Shown in pieces: positions 35,190 to 46,299 of a stretch of 64,000 bases of DNA (the first letter of the stretch is position 1; each line of letters starts with the position of its first letter). The notes under the pieces are model-generated. The model saw only the letters and a list, made by a program, of their open reading frames with translations. It ran no database searches and was not told where the DNA came from. The stretch covers positions 8,645,109 through 8,709,108 of the forward strand of contig JAVTVX010000009.1 of NCBI GenBank assembly GCA_033439265.1. Direction: 5' to 3'. This DNA comes from Dillenia suffruticosa. Taxonomy: Eukaryota; Streptophyta; Magnoliopsida; Dilleniales; Dilleniaceae. The position numbers were made by a program, and so were the translations under genes.

Positions 35190-35629
35190 GGATGCAGAAG
35201 AAAAGGGTTAATCATACAATGAAACAAATGTCGAGTATGATCACCGAGTTAATATATACGGACGAATAAATTTCGGATGGAATTTAGGTACTGGATGTGA
35301 TCTAGTTTTTACCTGATTCATGGGAAACCGTAAAATCCTATCTCACATTTGACGAAAGTATTCGTACTTTCGTTGACGTGAATACATATTGTGAGCTCGA
35401 TGAGGAGCACCTAGAGGCGAGTAGGCCACACTCGAGTCATGCTTATTCAGAGGAGTCAAGTAAGGACTTCCCCGGCGCTAAGCCTAGCGAACGTAACTCG
35501 AGATCTACGTAATAAAAATCATCCGAGAAAACCGACAACGAGGTACAAGAACGCAAGAAGAAGGAATTAAATTAGACCAAAGTAAATTGCTACGTTTGAG
35601 GTAAATTTGGTCATTTCGCTCGTGAGTGT
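35190..35629 (+). pseudogene. Element 2 gag C-terminal part with stopped zinc knuckle
   Basis: Reads SWETVKSYLTFDESIRTF-like and HLEASRPHSSHAYSEES, typical of copia gag. The CCHC knuckle at 35588-35629 is Cys-Tyr-Val-stop-GKFGHFAREC. The TGA at 35597-35599 is the same stop as in element 1. Confidence 0.75.
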
Positions 35630-36112
35630 GACGAGCAGAAATCAATATTCTTCTTCTTTACGTGGTGTGAGATTTGTCTCATTTACTATAATACTCGCTG
35701 ATTTCTCTCCTTTGAAATCAGGAGCAATCGACCACGTAACTCGAGACAGGAGTGCGTAAATATAGTTCCGTCAGGTAAATCCTTAAGCTTGGAGGATTTA
35801 CGTTAAGGACAGATCATTTGTCGTTGTCAGAGGGAACGACACTTGTTATGACGTCCTCAATATTGTAGCCATTCGACGGATCTACAATTTAGTACCTTGT
35901 CTAAAATTGACTACGATATGCGTGAAATTATTCCTTTGCTTTTAATACGAGAATTTTCTGAATTATTCTGGTTTTAATCCATGATGGAATGTATGCACTG
36001 GGTGCTACTCCTTCTAATGGTTTATTATCGTTCTACTATTGTCTTTACATCTGATTGCGTAGATGATAATGTAAATGAATGACATAGTAGACTTAGACAC
36101 ATGGGGTAAGAG

Positions 36113-36550
36113 ATGAAGAATCGGTTAATAGCGAGAGGTTTATTGGACCCGCTGACCAGATTCGAGTTACCCATATGTGAGTTTTGCTTAGCCAGCAAAA
36201 TGACGATAAAACCATTTGGCGATGCAATGAGAGCTGGGACTCCATTGCAGTTAACTATTGTGCCTTCCTTCTTTTTATTGTGGTCTTATGAGCATGAGAG
36301 TCAGAAATGGAGTTGTGTAGATAATTATAGACACTTACATACATTTCCGTTCATTTATTTGATCTCGCATAAGTCTGAGGCATTAGACTATTTCAGGAGG
36401 TTTATAAGCGAGATTGAGAATCAGTTAGATTTGAGAGTAGAGACTCTCAGAATCGAGCGAGAACGCAAGTATTTGTCTAAATTACACAAGGGGCTCTGTT
36501 TCGAGAAAAGTTTTACGAGACTACTGACTATTAGTCAGTTCCCCAATTGA
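36113..36550 (+). pseudogene. Element 2 integrase fragment
   Basis: A 145-codon open stretch, the best preserved of the element. It starts in the gag-pre-integrase zinc domain (GLLDPLTRFELPICEFCLASK), then has a core segment containing YLISHKSEALDYFRRF and ETLRIERERKYLS. In active copia integrases the last motif has Asp (TLRxDxGxE); here Glu replaces it and the Gly is lost, so catalysis is unlikely. The first catalytic Asp region (VDNYRH) is still seen. Confidence 0.75.
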
Positions 36551-37020
36551 GCTTTGGACAGGGAGGCAGCCTGATCTTAGCCACTTGAGATTATGGGGTT
36601 GTGCCACGATTTCTCGCATTCACACGGTAAATTAGACCCGCGAAAAAAATATGTGTTCCTACGCGAACACGAACGGCACTATAATCGAGATTGAGTTTCG
36701 TAATACTATATTTCTTGAGAATGATTTCCCTAAGAGAGGTGAAATCAATTAGGACCTTACCCTTTATGCGATGGATGAGCCTAGTGGCTCGGGGAGCCCA
36801 GCGACGGGATACAAGAATCCACTACGGATCTTGATCTCAGTGGAAGCGATCCATCAAGAGGTAAAGATTTTTCTCTCCTCTTAAGAGTGTCGAGAATGCG
36901 TATTTAAACGTTGTTTTCTCGATTGAGGGTGAGACCCTCGTTGCGACTCTAATGACATTCTGTAGGTGACATTCTGTTGGCTGGGAACAACAGAGAGTAT
37001 CTAATGACCATTGTAACATG
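36550..37020 (+). pseudogene. Element 2 RT remnant with internal deletion
   Basis: The sequence follows element 1 up to about 36955 (equivalent to 27665) and then jumps to VGDILLAGN (36962-36988), equivalent to 27056 in element 1. About 590 bp of RT fingers and palm are gone, and the repeat GACATTCTGT/GACATTCTGT at the junction suggests slippage between short direct repeats. The surviving palm motif is again VGD rather than VDD. Confidence 0.7.
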
Positions 37021-37169
37021 GTTATGAGGTTTTAGTTCATTCTCAGATTTTGGATCCATAGGGATCGCTTGAGAATAGTGTTGACTCTTTAACAAGAGTT
37101 TTACATCAGGTAGATTCTTAAGCATTTCGAGAAGAGCGATGACAACTTAAAAGATACTCTTATCGCTAA

Positions 37170-37920
37170 AGATAAAAAGACCTAAATCTTGACACATGCC
37201 CTAGAATTATAAAGAAATAAGGGAGATGAGCAGAATCCCTTATTCCAGTGCAAAATACATTTCTAGTGTATGCGTTGAGGTATACACGTGTGATATATAC
37301 AATTTGATGTATGCGATGAGCCATACATGACCAGACGTTTATTTAAGCAGTCGATCTGGTGAGTAGGTATTAATAGAATCCTAGAAGGGATCACTGTAGA
37401 GCGGTGAAAAAGGATTCTGAAATATCTCATTTGAACTGCAGAGCTCTCCATGTGTTACGGATGAGGTGATTTGCGTTTTGTGGTTGAGATTCAGATATTG
37501 ACTGGGAGTAGTGATCTGAATAAACGCAAAAGGTTTTATCTTCTTAGAGCAGTAAGAAGAGAACCTGTATATCTTTATTTACGATAGAGACTAAGCTAGT
37601 AGTATGCTCAATTGCAGTTCATGAGAATAGTTGGCTTCAGAATTTTTCTAAAGGACTTAGGGGTCGTGACAAATAGTGGGAGGTCAGTGATGATTATTGT
37701 GATAATCAGACCGACACTGTCAATAAATGAGACCCTAAGTGTAATAGCAAAGCCAAACACATTGATACCGAAGACCACTTTGTGAGAGAAATTACCGAGA
37801 AGGGTATTGTGACATCTAAGTACACCTTGAAATACAGCATGAGAGCTGATCTCTTCCGAAAACCCGTTGTGAGAGATTCCTTTGTGAGATAAGGAATCAT
37901 TGGGTTTAGTGTACTTTAAC
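37170..37920 (+). pseudogene. Element 2 RNase H region remnant
   Basis: Weak RNase H-like pattern ending near 37920, matching 26089-26900 of element 1 in reverse. Frames are short and stopped. Confidence 0.45.
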
Positions 37921-39056
37921 ATTTCTCCTTATATACTGTTTTAGATGCTTATTTTAATATATGACATGTATGCATTATTGAGTCACATATTTATTTCATA
38001 CATCATTTGTTGTCATATATTGTGATTTTGTGATAAAAGATGTGTCAGGCAGGCATGGTCGACTCTCTCACACGAGTGACCACCTCCGACTCTGAGTGAG
38101 CGGAGATGAGACGGATTCTAGTCGTAAGAGGCTTTGAGAGTAGCCCTACTAGAACATAAGTCGCCCTGATATGTGTTCAGGATGAGGTCATATGCGATAT
38201 GACCGACATGGAAATACCCACATCCATGTTGCCTGTAAGCAGCCAGGTATGAGATCTCAGATATCACCTGCGATTTGTGATATTGTCTCTGAGATGCTCT
38301 CTCTGAGATCTCTGGGTAAAGTCTTATGTGTAGACTGAGTCCCGTACCTGTACAGTGTTAGAGAAATCTGACATATGCCCTTTGAGAGATGGGGGAATAA
38401 CACTGTGGCACGTGTTTCATACCACGTGTGATGAGACGACCATGGGATAGTGGGAGCTATTATTTGAGACGATAGTTTGATCTTGATCCCCGTTCCCACT
38501 GTGTGAGACCTGAGATCCATTGGGCGGGATCTCTTATGCCCTTATTACTTTCGGCTGTCTCTAGAAGTATTGGTTCAGTGTTGCTACTTTAGTCTGTTTA
38601 CCTATGGCCCGGAAGATAAATTGAGGTCTAAGGGGCAGGTCTAGAAAAGCAGCTGAATTGAGACCGATAGATTCGAGTTTGGGAAAAGGAAGACCAATAG
38701 ACATTACATCATAGTCGTGTATTCATAGGTCGACCTATTATGTTAATCCATATTTGGATTCAAACATAATAATGAATACATAGTCTAGTAAATTGATTGG
38801 GGATCACTTTCGATGAAGAAAGTGACTCGATGAATGTAAATGCATTGAGTCTGGGGTATAGCGAGTTATTTTTATACTAACAGTGACTACTCGATTATCC
38901 TAACAGGTGTATTGAGAAGTCTTTGCTTGCAGGTGTACTCGCCGGTCGCACGACGCCCAATCCAGTATGAAAGTTCAGTAGGGTGATGCGATAGATTACA
39001 TGAGTTGCGATCTTGTGACTGACGGAAGTGAAATGCCCTAATGTGCAAGTGGGAGA
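37921..39056 (+). other. Non-coding 3' region of element 2
   Basis: About 1.1 kb between RNase H and the 3' LTR, well conserved with element 1 (24976-26088 in reverse). No protein pattern. It may hold packaging or 3'-processing signals. Confidence 0.6.
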
Positions 39057-39539
39057 TGTAGGTTATTTATGCCCATTGAGGGGCATTTTGGTAAGAATGA
39101 GATAATGGGGTAACTCCCATTATTACTTACCAATATTAACCAATATTATTTGGTAACTCCCAAAACTTAACCCTAATGGTCATTATTCTTTTGATTCAAT
39201 TGAGAAATGATGATTCCTTCCTTGTGTGTGGAAAGCAGCCATGGGCAACCATGAAGGTGGCTAGGGTTTTGCACAATGCTCTAGAGAGAGAAAAGAGAGA
39301 GGGATGGAGATTTTCGCGTAGGAAAATCTCTCATCGTCAGACGATTCACCGAACTCGAGGCTTGAGGTGTCGTGGATTTGAGGTGGTGGTTCGATTACGT
39401 GATCACCATCCGACCGTGCGATCCGTTCGAGGGACATCGCGACACGGTGAATTTTGGAGACTGCCCTATCGAGGTAATTATCCCGAAAATTCCGATACAA
39501 TTTATTTTCACGCTTCCGCATGCGCGATTAAATCCAACA
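39057..39539 (+). repeat. 3' LTR of copia element 2
   Basis: 483 bp partner of 33132-33614, with about nine differences by eye. Followed by the TATAG duplication. Confidence 0.95.
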
Positions 39540-39544
39540 TATAG

Positions 39545-40048
39545 TCATTAGGATAGTTTATTGATATGAATTCTAACCACGACATAACAGATAAATTATG
39601 GAATGAAACCATTACTCCCTTGCAGATGATTAATTTTGTCTGGTTATTGACTTTTAACAAAAACTGATTTTTAATTTCATTGGGACAATTAAGACTTGAA
39701 CTTTGAAGGAAGTTGCTAAGGAATGTTAGTCATATACTCTGATATCATATTAAAAGAAAGCTTCTCACAGACATTCAAAGGAAGCTGCTAAGGGAGATTC
39801 CGAATTCATATAAAACGGCCGGAACATAATCAAATGCAGATCCTAGGGTGACTGAAGAGTTTCGTTGTTTGTCTACAGAAGATTACTCAGTTGTTTATAA
39901 ATTGCTCTAAACCTTAGTTAATCAAAACACAAGAACGACCATATCCTCACTTCTGATGCCAAAAAAATATAAATATGATTAAATAATAATAAAAAGGACA
40001 TATAAAAAAAAAAAAGAACTATAATTAAGAAACAGAAAAGGAACTCAC
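39545..40048 (-). other. Native intron of the interrupted gene, right part
   Basis: Unique sequence from the TATAG duplication to the splice donor (GTGAGTTCC on minus, first base 40048). No exon seen inside. Confidence 0.55.
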
Positions 40049-40346
40049 GGCATAAACGATGCCAAAAGCCCACATATACTGCACAAAGAACCCAAGGGGC
40101 TCCCACTGAGGACCTTCCCAGAAGTCAGGCTCATTACCAGGAAGATCAGGCAAGAAATACCCTTCATCCACACATCATCATCAACAGCAATACCCACATC
40201 TGCCGATGCACTTTTATCACTAATTTCTGATCCTTCTTGATTACTTCCTTTTCTTCTTCTTCTTCTTCTTCTTTTTCCTCCGTTGTTGTGGTTCTAGAGT
40301 TCAAAGTCCTCTTATTTTTGCTGTCAAATTTGCCAGCTCGAGACAA
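40049..40346 (-). pseudogene. Upstream exon of the interrupted membrane-protein gene, two frameshifts
   Basis: Read from high to low, three frames must be combined. AGKFDSKNKRTLNSRTTTTE runs up to a (GAA)n tract at about 40254-40275; then SEISDKSASADVGIAVDDDV runs to about 40170; then DEGYFLPDLPGNEPDFWEG and WEPLGFFVQYMWAFGIVYA run to the donor at 40048. The breaks are a length change in the GAA tract and a 2-base excess at GTGTG. The protein would be an acidic soluble part followed by a membrane segment completed by the next exon. No start or transit-peptide exon was found further right. The breaks are outside the transposons, so the gene was probably already decaying, or these are sequence errors. 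Confidence 0.6.
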
Positions 40347-41900
40347 ATTTGTGACTAGAGTATAGCGGTCCTCCTAAACCAAGGTTTTTGAAAATAGAAA
40401 AACGGTCACCGAAAAAATCAATTCCTAAGATGGATCGAGATAACCCGACTACCCGAGTATTGGTAAGCAGTTCAAAAAAAATTGAAATGTAAAATATGTG
40501 TACGTCCCTCTAGCAAAAGTGTTCTCGATTAAAATTAGTTAAAACTTTTAATGTAACAAAATTATTGATATAATAATAATTTTAATTTTAATTAAAGAAA
40601 CTTAATTTTTACTCATAAAATTTTATTATTTTATTTATAATTATTTTATTTTAATTAAAAATATAATAAAATAATAGAGATAAATTGGCTTAACTTGAGA
40701 TAATTTAAATTGGACCAAACAGCTTGATAGAAATAATCCCACCGGTGGTCAAAAATCAAACTTTCTTGGGCAAACACGGATTGCATCCAATTTCAAGTAG
40801 ATTTTTCTAATATATAACATAATTTCCTCTTGAACTTTTTTAATTAATAATTATAAAAATTCTAATCACATTATTTTTAATATAAAATAAAAAAAAATTA
40901 TTTGTTTTTAGGATATGGTTATTATTTATTTATTCATGTTGATGATATTTGATTTTTTTTCGGTAATAAAATGAGATATATTTCTAATTTCAAATATAAT
41001 TTTAAATAAGTTATATTTTTCAACAGTCCAACGTTGAATTTTTTTTTTTTTTAGTAAATAAAATAACTTAAATTTTTGCTAGAGAATTTAATTTTTTTTT
41101 AATTGCAACTATCAAAATTTATTCATTTTACTTAAAATTATTATGAATAAAAAAATATTAAAAAATATATATTGAGAAGCCCTAAACAAAAGAGTAAATC
41201 TGAAGTAATCTTAATATCCATAACATGTACACAAATATTCCCCTATTTATACTAAACAAGCACATAAATATTTAGGGTTATAAATATGCACGCGCACACA
41301 TTCGAACTCACGTGACATGGAAAAAAAATATCCTAATTATATTATTAAAAAAGAGAGTAGACAATCAACATAATATATATTTTATTTTAAGATATTTTAA
41401 AATTAAAACCAAAACCAAAGCCAAAATCAATGGTTTCAGAATTGAAATAGGAACTGAATCCTCCGTTTAAGATTCTATTATAATTTTCCTGAATTAAAAA
41501 CCAAAAGGAGGATTTTTACCGATTGTATTTGAGTTAAACTATTTTAATTAAAAGTTTAAACAATTGTATTTGAATTAAATTTTTTTAATTTTAAATTTTA
41601 ATCTTAAAATATAACAAAAAAAAATCAGTAATCAATAATTAATTATTTCTCTAAATTAAGAAGCGAAGAAAAAGAGGACCGCTTAAATTGAAAATGATAA
41701 ACCACAAAACATGCACTCTCCTTCCAAACACTAAAATAATAAACAAACTGCGATTTTACTCTTTCAATTTTTCTACTCTTTTCACGTTCCCAGATTTACA
41801 TTTTTGAAAAAAAAAATAAAATAAAATAAAATAAAATAACCTGTCCTATCTGATATGAACAAAGAAAAGTCTAAATAAAGCAAAACCCTATAAATAAATC
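40347..41900. other. AT-rich spacer
   Basis: Very AT-rich, with no coding exon seen. An (AAAAT)n run lies near 41811-41838. The right end is the 3' flank of the acidic-protein gene. Confidence 0.5.
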
Positions 41901-42542
41901 TCAAGCACCATCGGACAAAACTCCGGCACTTGCTAACTTTTCCGTCCACATGGCCGGCATAGATTCCGGTCTCCACAAAACATCCGACATGGCGGACAGC
42001 TCAGATCCGCCGTCCGTAAAGTCAAAAAGCCCACCTAAAGCCGTGAACTCGCCTATCTCGAACGAGTCAAAACTCGGAAACTCATTCTCAAACCCCAGCG
42101 TCTTTTCAAACTCTCTTGATTCCGGCAAAGAGATGGATCTGTTCTCTTCGTTTCCGAAAGATGGCGGAGACGGTGGCGGGGGGAGTCCGAGCTCGTCGTC
42201 GGAGGCTCCAAGGAGGAACTCCAAAAAAGGCTGAGACTCGCCGGATTCCGACGTTGCCTCCTTCGACACCGGCGGAGGTGGCGGAGTTGGGAGGATGATT
42301 TCCTCTTCAAAACTTTTGATAACCGAGTCGAGATCTTGGATCTCCGAGTCACGATCCGCGACCGAGTCGTTGTCTTCTAGAATGCTGAGTAGGTCTTCCT
42401 GCGTCAGCTCCGAGTCGACTGATTCCCGCTGTTCAACTCGGGCTCGCTTCGACTCGGGCAGGATCGGAGCCGAGTCGGACGAGTCATGGGACTCGTGAGA
42501 CTCGACACGGTCCCGCTTCTTGGTGTTCTGGCAATCCTCCAT
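41901..42542 (-). CDS. Acidic Ser/Glu/Pro-rich plant protein of unknown function
   Basis: An intact 213-codon single exon from ATG 42540-42542 to TGA 41901-41903. The N-terminus is charged with two basic clusters (KKRDR, SKRAR) that could act as nuclear signals. A leucine-rich acidic stretch (LTQEDLLSILEDNDS, then LDSVIKSFEEEI) follows, then two polyproline runs (PTPPPPPP and PPPPSPP) around FLEFLLGASDDELGL. A conserved-looking C-terminal part has FTALGGLFDFTDGG and a Trp-containing end. Abundant acidic and hydrophobic clusters resemble transcriptional activators or adaptors, but I do not recognise a named domain. Codon use is GC-richer than the flanks, as expected for a real gene. A TATA box sits about 230 bp upstream. 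Confidence 0.8.
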   Translation of the reverse strand: MEDCQNTKKRDRVESHESHDSSDSAPILPESKRARVEQRESVDSELTQEDLLSILEDNDSVADRDSEIQDLDSVIKSFEEEIILPTPPPPPVSKEATSESGESQPFLEFLLGASDDELGLPPPPSPPSFGNEENRSISLPESREFEKTLGFENEFPSFDSFEIGEFTALGGLFDFTDGGSELSAMSDVLWRPESMPAMWTEKLASAGVLSDGA

Positions 42543-42770
42543 GGGATCTCAGGGTCTCCAAAACGCCCTCAGATGTGAAGTAACGAAAGTACCCCCAGAG
42601 AGAAAAAAAGTAAAAATGAAAGCTTCTCGGGGTTTAGGTTGGACAGGGCTGCGGGGGGGTACCAGGATAGAGAAACTTTTTTGTGTTGGCAAAAAGGACA
42701 GGAGAGAGATGGGGGGGTGGGGTTGAACGTTGTCAAGTTGGATGAGAGAGAGAAGGGGGAAGGAGAGGGT

Positions 42771-42777
42771 TTATATA
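42771..42777 (-). promoter_or_regulatory. TATA box of the acidic-protein gene
   Basis: Minus-strand CTATATAAACC. Transcription would begin near 42740, leaving a leader of about 200 bases before the ATG at 42542. Confidence 0.55.
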
Positions 42778-42878
42778 GGTGAGAGGAAAACAAAGCGCTA
42801 AAGAAACCGTGGTACCTTTTTTGTCTCTCTGTTTTATAATAATTCATTTTTTAAAAAAGAAAAAAAGAAAAAAAAAAT

Positions 42879-42884
<6 letters not shown>

Positions 42885-42915
<31 letters not shown>
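42885..42915. repeat. (GA)n microsatellite in the promoter
   Basis: About 15 GA units, roughly 110 bp upstream of the TATA box. GA/CT runs are frequent in plant promoters and may bind BBR/BPC GAGA factors. Confidence 0.85.
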
Positions 42916-42918
<3 letters not shown>

Positions 42919-42929
42919 CGTGTTAAGCG

Positions 42930-44276
42930 GATACATATTGAGTTGAGAGGGCCATCACATCCACATCACACATCGCTGCCACACAACCTTTTCTTTATTT
43001 TGTTTTATTACTTTGGTAGATATTTTGTGTTTTTATATAATTAACTATATTTAACTTCCGAGTCTCACGTCCGTTGCCGGGTCCCACCCACTTGTACCGA
43101 CGTTTCTCTCTCTCCACTCCTTCCTTCCTTTGGCCTTTTCTTTCGGCCTGGCTTGTTCTTGTAGAAGAACACCACATCAACATCCCACACCCGTTAAGTG
43201 CTGATTTTTCTTTTCATGATTTTTATTGTGAAATTGTGGTTTAGTTTTAATATTCAAAAGAAAAAAAAAAAATATTAAGATAGGTATGAAAAAAATAATT
43301 GAAATTCAATCTTAAGGTAATTTTATATGTTTTATTTAACTTGAAATGTAAATTAATTTTAATAGAAATATACGGGCAATTAGGGGTGTGAAAATGGACA
43401 AATCTATTCCCGACTCTAACCCTGTAGGATAGAGTAGAATAAGGGTAGGGTATATCCTTGATGAGATAGGGTAAAGGTACAAAATTTAGAATCGAGGTAA
43501 GATATATGTTCTAATCTATTGGGCACGGAGTATATCATGTAGAACGACTATAGATTCTGATAGGGTAGAGAAAAAATCTACGGTATATAAATTTTTGATA
43601 CGAACATGAGTTGTCACCATTTAGCTGCGCTGCTTGGGTAATAGATTAGAAAGTTAAAATAGCACCCAACCAAATATATTCAATAAATACTTCTAATAAT
43701 TTTTAGATAACATTATAACTCATTTTATCTTAGCTAAACTACTTTACTCTTTACTTATTATTTTATCCTAATTAACTCTAAATAAAAAAATTTAAAAACA
43801 ATTAAGTACGTAACTCTATATATTTTTTGTATACTTGAATTTTAATTTTTAATTTTATATATAACAATTCATTAAATAAATTTTATGAATCTAATCTATT
43901 CGTTTTAGATGACCTGAATTATTTATTTATTTATTTTATATAAAAGAAATTTGATATAAAGGAGATTATATCAGTTCAAAACAGCTGAATTTATTTTTAC
44001 AAAGCACAGAAAATATTAACCCAATTAGACAATAAATAATTGGCTATGGAATTTTTTCTATTTAGGTAAAATGAGAATTGTGATTAAGAGTTTGTTAATA
44101 TAAATCAACGAGTTATAGTGTTCTTGGAATCGTTCGAGTGATTGAGTGTTTTTTATTTTTATTTTTATTTTTTTGATTTTATTTTATTTAATTATATTTT
44201 CTTTAAAAAGGAAAAAGAAAAAATCAACGAGTCATTGTTTGATGCTATTGTTTTTTAAGGGTAGTACGAATATCTG

Positions 44277-44322
<46 letters not shown>

Positions 44323-44839
44323 TTGGAGCCAATAGCTCTGCTTGTTTTGATTGGATTTGATTTGCTTAGTCACCTCTTAGATCAAAGCATCTTATGCCAC
44401 GTTTCATGCAGCCTTTATTAAGCACATATGTCAAAGCCGACTGAAACTGTTGGCCTGGCCATGGCCAAGCCGTATAAGAAAAATCAAAAAGCAACAGCGC
44501 AGACATCAAGGCAACGAGAGCCGACCAAGTCGTCGTCAGCGTAATCGGCGCCATCTTCTACAACGCACATGCACACCGCCACGTCAAACCTGAGAAAGGA
44601 ACCGCGTGGCTTAGCCGCGGAGTGAGCCGCGGATCTAGAAAACATCAATGAATACCAATGAATATAAAAATCTGCAGGTACGTCGGTCTCTCTCTCTAGG
44701 AATTCGCAAAAAGAGAATTGAAGAGAGCGTTTTTAATGGATAGAGAAACAAGTGGGTCAGTTCTGTGTTTCCCAAGACCGGCTAATCCGGTTTACAAATG
44801 GCTTCGAAAATGTCGTACATTACATAGTCACACAGAGAA

Positions 44840-44876
<37 letters not shown>

Positions 44877-45704
44877 GGGTGTGAATTGATTTAGAGTTCT
44901 GCGAGACGAAGAGGAGAAGAAGCGTTCACGTCTTTTGTTGTCGTGCTTTGCACGATTCTCCATACCTCACAAATGACGCATGTATCCAACACCAAGTAAA
45001 AACTGATCCACACATGTGCCTATCATCTCCCACAACCATATTTAATATACTAAAAACCCATCGCATGATTCATGATATTTGCTTACACATCACTTTTATT
45101 TCTTTTAATCATCGTTATTTAGATTTATATTTTAATTAATTTAATTTAAATATTTATAAACTCTTCTAAAAAATAGTTTTTTTTAATATAATTTTTTTAT
45201 TTATAAATTTTAAATCTAAAATTTGATTAAAAAATTTAATATCCTATCTTATTAAATCAAATCAAATTATATTTTACAATTCCTTTCTTCCTTTGAACTT
45301 CTAGTAATCCAATTCAACTTTCAACAAACCAAATTTCGTGTATGCAATGTGTCACTTTCGCCACTCATTCTGCATTCTTCTTCCTTAGCCTGCAAGTTTA
45401 CGGAGCCGACTTAGCAAACTGAGATGGCAGACATGGCAATCTCAAAGAAATCTGAGGAAACACACAAGGATTTCCATGGCCCCTTTGACTTCTGTATTTG
45501 TATTATTTATTTATTTACTTTTTTTAATATATATCATGGAGGCCGACCCTCTTGAGGATAATGTTTTGGAAAAACTATGATGCAAGTTGTTATCTATAGG
45601 TGGAAAAGGGTAGCACAAAGAAGAAACCCAGTCGAGGCTGGGATCAGAGCCCAAAAAAAAGAAAAAAAAAAAAAACTCTTTAAAATTGACCAAATCTTTT
45701 TAAT
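42930..45704. other. AT-rich intergenic region with microsatellites
   Basis: No secure gene. (AT)n lies at about 44279-44321 and (GA)n at about 44838-44876. A GC-richer island at 44420-44660 holds a 62-codon minus-strand frame (44366-44554, MAPITLTTTWSALVALMSAL then FDFSYTAWPWPG) with a hydrophobic start; it could be a first exon of a small secreted or membrane protein, but nothing downstream supports it. A sequence starting TTAGGGGTGTGAAAATGG near 43380 resembles a hAT/MITE end. Confidence 0.35.
44279..44321. repeat. (AT)n microsatellite
   Basis: About 21 AT units. Confidence 0.9.
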
Positions 45705-46271
45705 TTTTTGAAGGGGGCTTTTAATGTTTAAATCTGATTTTTTAAAAAAAAAAAATTATTATAGTTAATTAAGAAAAAAATTGAGTAGCAGAAAAAGAAT
45801 ATGAATAAATGTACAAGGAATTTAGCTGGTCAGGAAGTGGACAATGGCGTATTAGCAGCCGCATTGACAAAGAACATATGCATAATTATATATTATAATC
45901 ATAATTATAAAATATTCTCCGGTTTCAAAAGTTGATTATGACTTTCGGATTTTAGTGTAGCTTTCGCTCGTGGGCCATATACGTGGATGCAAGAGTTGTT
46001 AAACTTTGCAATAAAAATTAATTATTATGAATTTAATGATAGATTTTGAGATTTTTTTAATTAAGTTATCAAATTTTAAAAATAAATAAATAGAAATAGA
46101 AATACTTTGAATGGAATTAATTAAATTTTAAATATTGATGATGAAATAAAAAATAATAAAAGTTAATTTATGGAAGGCAGCTCTCCATTTTGACTTTTTA
46201 TGGAAGAATTAACTTGTTTTTCTAATGATGATATTTTATTTTATTTAAAAAAAAGCGAATCAGCATTTGGA

Positions 46272-46299
46272 TCTCTCTCTCTCTCTCTCTCTCTCTCTA
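46272..46299. repeat. (CT)n microsatellite
   Basis: About 14 CT units, at the same relative place as the CT runs of the right duplicate. Confidence 0.85.

Larger units (their letters stand above)
33132..39539 (+). mobile_element. Ty1/copia element 2, complete with LTRs, coding-dead
   Basis: 6408 bp, plus strand, flanked by TATAG (33127-33131 and 39540-39544). LTRs 33132-33614 and 39057-39539 are both 483 bp (TGTAGGTT start, ATCCAACA end). The primer-binding site TGGTATCAGAGC is at 33616-33627 and the polypurine tract GCAAGTGGGAGA precedes the 3' LTR. The interior is homologous to element 1 in reverse orientation, minus about 590 bp of RT. About nine LTR differences give a similar young age. 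It sits in the intron of the same gene that element 1 interrupts, oriented against the gene. No complete frame survives. Confidence 0.93.

Noticed and set aside
41950..42498. Plus-strand frames of 60-94 codons
   Set aside because: Antisense shadows of the acidic-protein gene.
44366..44554. 62-codon frame with hydrophobic N-terminus
   Set aside because: Kept only as a note: no second exon, no known domain, could be chance in a GC-richer island.
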